Origin: Eptesicus fuscus
Lineage: Eukaryota > Chordata > Mammalia > Chiroptera > Vespertilionidae
Direction of reading: 5' to 3'
DNA length: 64,000 bases
Assembly: GCF_027574615.1 (NCBI RefSeq)
Contig: NC_072475.1
Location: forward strand, 29,253,501 to 29,317,500
A model generated the notes under the pieces. The model worked only from the letters and a program-made list of their open reading frames with translations, did no database searches and had not been told where the DNA came from. This document shows, piece by piece, positions 59,010 through 64,000 of this stretch (the first letter of the stretch is position 1; every line of letters begins with the position of its first letter). The translations under genes and the position numbers were made by a program.

Positions 59010-59470
59010 TGTTTGCAAGGCTGCAAGTTAATTGACAACAAAAAAATTAACAGGAGAAAAATGTATTACACACACACATACGAGTACTCTACAGGGATTA
59101 CCTTGCTGGACATCTAGGGGAAGTGTTCATAATCCTATTTAATAAGGGTGGTGGTGGCTAGGACTTTAAAGGATGGAGGTTCTGATGAGGTTGGTTTATA
59201 TAAATTTGCTTTGAAATGTACCCAAGGTCAGTTGCCTCCCTGAGGAGACTTCCCTGGAGTGGAGGTGGTGGGGTGATGGGAGGGGGTGGTTGTGGCAGGT
59301 GACTTTAGTAAACCTCTGCTTTAGTCAGATAGGGGAAGTTCCGATAAGATTTCTTTCTGCATCCTTAGCTCAGATGCTTTCACTTTGATGTAATCTGTAT
59401 ACCATTCTGGCAGGTTGCTGGTCCCTGCACAGGGAACACTGAGGAGGTGCAACATTTATCATTTAGAGTG
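59010..59470. repeat. Unclassified dispersed repeat (copy B)
   Basis: Same orientation and motif order as 46950-47340, with similarity fading near 59420. A G-rich insertion (GGTGGTGGGGTGATGGGAGG) separates the two conserved halves. Confidence 0.55.
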
Positions 59471-59617
59471 GAGGCAAGGAATGTATGAGGAGGGTGGGGG
59501 TGGAGACAGAGTTGTTTGAAAGAAGGCACGTGAAGTTGTTGCAATCTCTGAATCTCTTCCTCCAAACTGCAGAGCTGGACAAAGAAATAGCCCTGCTGCA
59601 CTCTCAGAAGGGAGGGA

Positions 59618-59757
59618 GGGAGGCGGGGGGGGGGGCAGAGAGAGAGAGAGGCAGAGAGAGATAACTGATTTTTTCTTCTGGAGAACAAGAAGCAGAGAAA
59701 CTTCAGAAAGGGTGCAGACTGGTACTGCCTGGCGGGGGTGGGGGGGGGGGGGGGGAT
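59618..59757. repeat. Purine-rich simple repeats
   Basis: (GGGA)n, a G run, (GA)n at 59639-59662, and a second G run of about 15 at 59740-59755. The opposite strand gives proline- and serine-rich frames of up to 152 codons that are artefacts of these tracts. Confidence 0.85.
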
Positions 59758-60415
59758 ATATGGGCTGAAAACAGCAGGGCTCCCTTTCCCGCACCTGGTC
59801 TCCAAGCACTAGCCACAAGGTGTCTGCTTCCCCAGACACCTGAATGGCCTTAGAAATCAGATTTCTGTACACTGACATGGAGGAGCTTCTCAATAAAGAA
59901 AAAACAAAACAAAACAAAACATCTCAATCACCTGACAGCGAGCCCACCAATTATAAACTCTTTCTATCACACATAGCTTTCAATCAGCTTCTAGTGCCTC
60001 CTGCTTAAGTATAAACAGGCAGTGATAACCTGATTCTTGAGAAAGCCTAAAACATAGATGAGAGAGGCTAAAAACAAACAAACAAACAAAAACCCTGAAC
60101 TAAAAGGAGTCAGATGAAATAAATAATTCGTAAGAAAATCTTAGATGAAAATATTCTGTAATTCTGTTGTTTATATAGGAGGGCTGACATCAGAGTCTAT
60201 AGTCACAAACTATTAAAAAAAATGAAATGCCTATCAGTAGGATCTTGACTAAATTAATTTGTTAAAATATTCTGATAACTCCATAATCTGGAAAGAAAAC
60301 AAAAGAGTTAAAGTAATTCTATGTATTTTCAAAATGGAAAATATTCATACCATGTTGTTTGCTAAGTTAAAAACACACTAGATTTATTTTGTATATTGTA
60401 AAAAACAAATAAATA

Positions 60416-60739
60416 CTGGTTACAGTGTCAGCAAGGATATGGAGAGAAAGGAACCCTCCTCCACTGTTGGTGGTTATGTAAATGGTGCAGCCACTATGGA
60501 AAACAGTATGGAGATTACTAAACAAGTTAAGAACAGAACTACTGTATGATCCAGACATTCACTTCTTGGTATTTATCTGAAGAATGCCAAAACACTAATT
60601 AGGAAAGGTATGTCCATCCCTATGTTCCTTGCAGTGTTATTTATTATAGCCAAGATATAAAAGCAGCCTAAGTGTCTGTCTATAAATGGATGAATGAATA
60701 AAGAATATGTGGGATATGTATATATGCAACTGAATACTA
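60416..60739 (+). mobile_element. L1 ORF2 C-terminal part, left of a Helitron insertion
   Basis: GGATATGGAGAGAAAGGAAC, then GTGCAGCCACTATGGAAAAC, then CTATGTTCCTTGCAGTGTTA, ending GCAACTGAATACTA. The same L1 resumes at 62267. Confidence 0.85.
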
Positions 60740-61616
60740 TCCTAATATATAAAAACCCAGGGTCCATAACGACCAAAGGCTCAACAGACTGGAAGTCAGT
60801 CCTGCAGTCAGTGCTGGGTTGCCATGGTGACCCAGCACTGACACCGCTGCTGCGGGCAGGGTAACCCAGCAATGACTGCCAAGGGAGTTGTGGACCAGGC
60901 CTGGAGAGAGAAGCAGTGTCTTATCCGTAGCCTCCGTGGCAGCTGTTTAACAGCCCTTGCCTCTCTTTCTCTCCGGGGCCTCTGTGGGGGCTGCTGATCA
61001 GCCCCGCCTCTCTGATCAGGCCTGGAGATAGGCCCAGAGACACTGACTGGCATAGAAACTGACCAGTTAGAACCAAATCTGGGTGAACTGTGAGGAGCCA
61101 ATGGCTGCCTAGGAGGCGGAGCTTTTGACGCTGACTGGCATAGAAACTGACCAATCAGAACCAAATCTGGGTGAACTGCGAAGGCAGAAGCTAAGGTGGG
61201 GACTGAGGAGGGGTTTTAAGGGCAACAGCTGTTTGGTGTAAGGTGTAAGAAAGTGGTTCAACTTTTTAATAACTGGTTTGGCAGTATAGTGCATATGGCT
61301 GGCTATCAGTCCAGATATAAGGATTATGTATTTTTTTCTGCAAAGAGCATCTCCTCCTGCTGAAAAAGGCTTTATCCCCACCTCCCCATTAAAGCCAGGG
61401 GTCCTCAAACTTTTTAAACAGGGGGCCAGTTCACTGTCCCTCAGACCATTGGAGGGCCAGACTATAGTTTAAAAAAAACTATGAACAAATTCCTATGCAC
61501 ACTGCACATATCTTATTTTGAAGTAAAAAAAACAAAATGGCAAAAACACCCGCATGTGGTTTTTAGGCTGTAGTTTGAGGATGCCTGATTTAAGCAATCC
61601 TACCCTATATAATCTA
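60740..61616 (+). mobile_element. Helitron, upstream half of an insertion inside L1
   Basis: It starts TCCTAATATATAAAAACCC after an A, then GGTCCATAACGACCAAAGGC, shared with the element ending at 27319. It contains a 48-bp direct repeat (61043-61090 and 61131-61178), CCAAT pentamers (61098-61102 and 61151-61155) and a nested hAT (61396-61587). No 3' hairpin or CTAG of its own is visible before the next Helitron starts. Confidence 0.75.
61396..61587. mobile_element. Non-autonomous hAT nested in Helitron
   Basis: The left end is CAGGGGTCCTCAAACTTTTT; the right end is GTAGTTTGAGGATGCCTG. The flanks ATTAAAGC (61388-61395) and ATTTAAGC (61588-61595) differ by one base. It is 192 bp long and inserted after the Helitron. 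Confidence 0.93.
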
Positions 61617-62266
61617 TCTATACTAATAAAAGGGTAATATGCTAATTAGACTGGGTTGACTGGCCATCTTCTGGACGTCTGACTTCCTTCCGGACAAAGC
61701 CATGGTGGTGGGGGCTGAGGCAGAGAGGGCCATTGGGGGCGAGATCAGGCCGGCAGGGGAGGGCAATTGAGGGCAACCAGGCTGGCAAGGGAGGGCAGTT
61801 GGGGGCCAGATTAGGCCGGCAGGGGCGGGCAGTTGGGGGTGAGGTCAGGCCAGCAGAGGAGGGCAGTTAGGGGTAATCAGGAAAGCAGAGGCAGTTAGGG
61901 GCAATTAGGCCTGCAGGAAAGAGCAGTTAGGGGTGAGATCAGGCTGGCAGGGGAGGGCAGTTGAGGGTGATCAGGCAGGCAGAGTCAGTTAGGGGCGATC
62001 AGGCCAGCAGGGGAGAGCAGTTGGGGCCGAGATCAGGCCTGCAGGGGAGGGGAGTTGAGGGCAATCAGGCAGGCAGGCAGAGGCAGTTAGGGGCAATCAG
62101 GCAGTCAGGCAGATGAGTAGTTAGGAGCCAGCAGTCCCAGATTGTGAGAGGGATGTCTGACTGCTGGTATAGGCCTGATCCCAAGGGGTCCCTGTTTGGA
62201 GAGGGTGCAGGCTGGTCTAAGGGACCCCCCCCCCCCCGGCACAAATTTCGTGCACCAGGCCACTAG
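61617..62266 (+). mobile_element. Helitron, downstream half of insertion inside L1
   Basis: The 5' end is TCTATACTAATAAAAGGG. The interior holds many degenerate GC-rich units (GGCAGGGGAGGGCAGTTGGG). The 3' hairpin GCACAAATTTCGTGC and CTAG are followed by the target T at 62267. Confidence 0.95.
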
Positions 62267-62500
62267 TTCAACCATAGAAAAGGATATTTTGTCACCTGTC
62301 ACAACATGGATGGACCTTGAAGGTATCATGCTAAGTGAAATAAGTCAAATGGAGGAAACAAATACTGTATGATTTCACTCATATGTGGAATCTAAAAAAC
62401 AACAACAAAATAAATGAGCAAACAAACAACATAAAAACAATGTTGTACACCTATGGAATGCTATATTCCAATTTTACCTAAACTTAAAAAAAGACTTGTC
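62267..62500 (+). mobile_element. L1 ORF2 end and 3' UTR, right of the Helitron insertion
   Basis: TTCAACCATAGAAAAGGATA continues the L1 interrupted at 60739, through ATGCTAAGTGAAATAAGTCA and ATTTCACTCATATGTGGAAT, to an A-rich 3' region. Confidence 0.85.
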
Positions 62501-63295
62501 TCATAATTTAAACGATAGTAAGTAGAGTGTGATTTTATTTATGCAAAAATATATTTCTGTTCCCCCCAAAATATTGTATATGAATACATTAAGCTATTAT
62601 TAGCAGTGGTTATATCTGGGAGCATTTTGGGGCCAACCTTGATTTTCTGTATTTATCCATTCTTCAGGCTTTTTTACTACTAGCATTTATAGTTTTCATA
62701 GTTAAGAAAGGAGATTGATTTCTTATTAAAATATATTTAGGACACCTTCAGAATAATCAAGTGACTGCCTTTATTTATCCAAATGTGCTTAAACATTCCC
62801 TAGGATGAGTTAACCTAAAATGAAAACTTAACTTCAATCTAAACTATGTTGCTCATTAACTATGATGAGTAAATATAATATGTGACGTTCTGAAGTCACA
62901 TTAACATTTCTTATGATGTTATCAGAGAAATTACTTGGTGATGATCTGGATTACAGATACTTTTCTAAAAGCTATAGTCTACTACAATCCTCTTGTAATG
63001 CCTAAAATTGATGCTGTGCCATCCCATGTCCATTGGTGCTGTTGGCTTTAGGTTTCTCTGAAGGTACAGGTTTCCCTTGAGGACTTCTTTCTTTGTAGGA
63101 ATCAGGAACACCCAAGGGGGCAATGGAGGACTTTGGGGACTTGGAAGCCAGGCTGGACTGGGTTGGGCTATTCCTTGTAGTGTCCAGGAGCAGATTTAAC
63201 CTAAGTCATTTCAAGTTGGTGTCAGAGAGAGAGAGTATCACAAGGCCATCTCCAGGTCCTGGCTGTAGGAAATGAGTCCAAAAATCAGAATTCTA
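62501..63295. other. Unassigned sequence
   Basis: Nothing is recognised apart from a short GA tract at 63223-63234. Confidence 0.35.
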
Positions 63296-63299
63296 AAAA

Positions 63300-63640
63300 T
63301 CCTCTGTGGTTTCCCAAGCCCTGAGAATAAAATCAACACTCCTCGCCTGAGAAGCCCTTTCTGCCCTACCAAGCATCTCATCATTTGAGTCAGTTTGGCC
63401 TTTCAGACTCTCTGGAGGCCAAGCATTTTCCCTGCTTCAGAGCCTCATTCTATTTCTTCCACCTGAATGGCATCCCCTGGCTTTTCTGTGGGTGGCTTCT
63501 CTTGACCCTTTCAGGTCACAGTGTCACCTCCTCAGTGAGGCCTTACCTAATCAATGAATCTTAGTAAGCCTCCCCTCTCTCCATTTGGGCCTCCTGATGG
63601 CTTCTTCTTAGCATTTTGTATGCATTCAGGTGCCTTCACT
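63300..63640 (+). repeat. L2 LINE fragment
   Basis: TGAGAAGCCCTTTCTGCCCT, then CCTGAATGGCATCCCCTGGC, then GTGTCACCTCCTCAGTGAGG and TTCTTCTTAGCATTTTGTAT in sense L2 order. Confidence 0.7.
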
Positions 63641-64000
63641 TTCTCTCTCTCTTGTCTTTAGGTTGTCAATGCTAAGTAAATATGGACTTTCTTATATTTG
63701 TATCACCTGCAGTGGAAACTGTCCAGCAGCACCCATGCCTTTGCCCTTTCCCTCTGCATGCCTTCCAGGCTTTCAGCAGCCAGCATTTGCCTTTCTTTGC
63801 CTGAAGACTTTGTCTTCTGGAGGCTAACACTGCCTACCCGTGCTTCAGTCTGAACTGCTAGAAAAAAAGTAGCCCTCAAAAAATTAATGACTGGAGTTAG
63901 CGTGTAAATGCCCAGGCTCCCTCATGCGTTCTGTCCTAGTCAGCTAAAGGGTTGGTAGCTCAATAATACATTTTTTATTGTTGGCTAATTTTACTTCCCA
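63641..64000. other. Unassigned sequence to window end
   Basis: A 65-codon frame at 63630-63827 is not recognised and crosses out of the L2 remnant. Confidence 0.35.

Noticed and set aside
59380..59917. Proline/serine-rich minus-strand frames of 141 and 152 codons
   Set aside because: They translate G runs, (GA)n and GGGA tracts; no real domain.

Overview
The window is mammalian nuclear DNA, almost certainly from a vespertilionid (vesper) bat. The signature is the mixture of tRNA-derived Ves SINEs, many non-autonomous rolling-circle Helitrons of the HeliBat type, and hAT, piggyBac and Tc1/mariner-type MITEs lying over ordinary old mammalian repeats (MIR, L2, MER5A, MLT1, L1). No other mammalian group combines abundant HeliBat Helitrons with Ves SINEs. 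This identification comes from recognising family sequences by eye, not from a database search.

I found no convincing host protein-coding exon, no free-standing tRNA, rRNA or ncRNA gene and no CRISPR-like array. The open frames are short (162 codons at most), and the longest lie in GC-rich Helitrons or L1 remnants. The window therefore reads as intergenic or deep intronic DNA. Its annotation is mainly a map of mobile elements plus a few repeat-free stretches that could be regulatory.

Layout. 0-7 kb: mostly unique sequence, one Ves SINE with a Helitron just behind it (2.87-3.39 kb) and an old L1M 3' end at 6.06 kb. 7-14 kb: MIR split by a hAT, L1 3' UTR, a fused two-Helitron composite (8.44-9.62 kb), antisense L2 at 10-11 kb and 13 kb, a hAT, a 113-bp Helitron and a mariner/pogo-like element. 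14-24 kb: Ves SINEs, MIR and L2, and a 5'-inverted L1. 24-28.2 kb: Helitron-rich, including a hairpin-rich copy and a second, inverted copy of the fused composite. 28-34 kb: a Ves SINE, an L2 remnant and about 1 kb of repeat-free AT-rich sequence with many homeodomain-type cores. 34-37 kb: three Helitrons (one probably carrying captured CpG-rich host DNA) and a piggyBac MITE inside a MIR. 37-45 kb: mostly unique, with MIR, L2, MER5A and one Helitron. 45.7-51.7 kb: nested MITEs, a tiny Helitron, an old L1 endonuclease-region fragment, a hAT and a 3.4-kb 5'-truncated L1. 52-56 kb: Ves SINEs, a half-L1-like (HAL1) element, a Helitron and an MLT1 LTR. 57-64 kb: a Ves SINE, L1 3' UTR, an unclassified dispersed repeat and an L1 split by a 1.5-kb Helitron composite.

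The most interesting observations are: (1) Helitron composites in which two elements are joined end to end, one of them present twice with the same junction; (2) a Helitron carrying a near-consensus CTCF core plus a second, inverted one; (3) a Helitron loaded with CpG-rich, gene-like sequence; (4) a Helitron with three long near-perfect hairpins. No protein-based system is supported.
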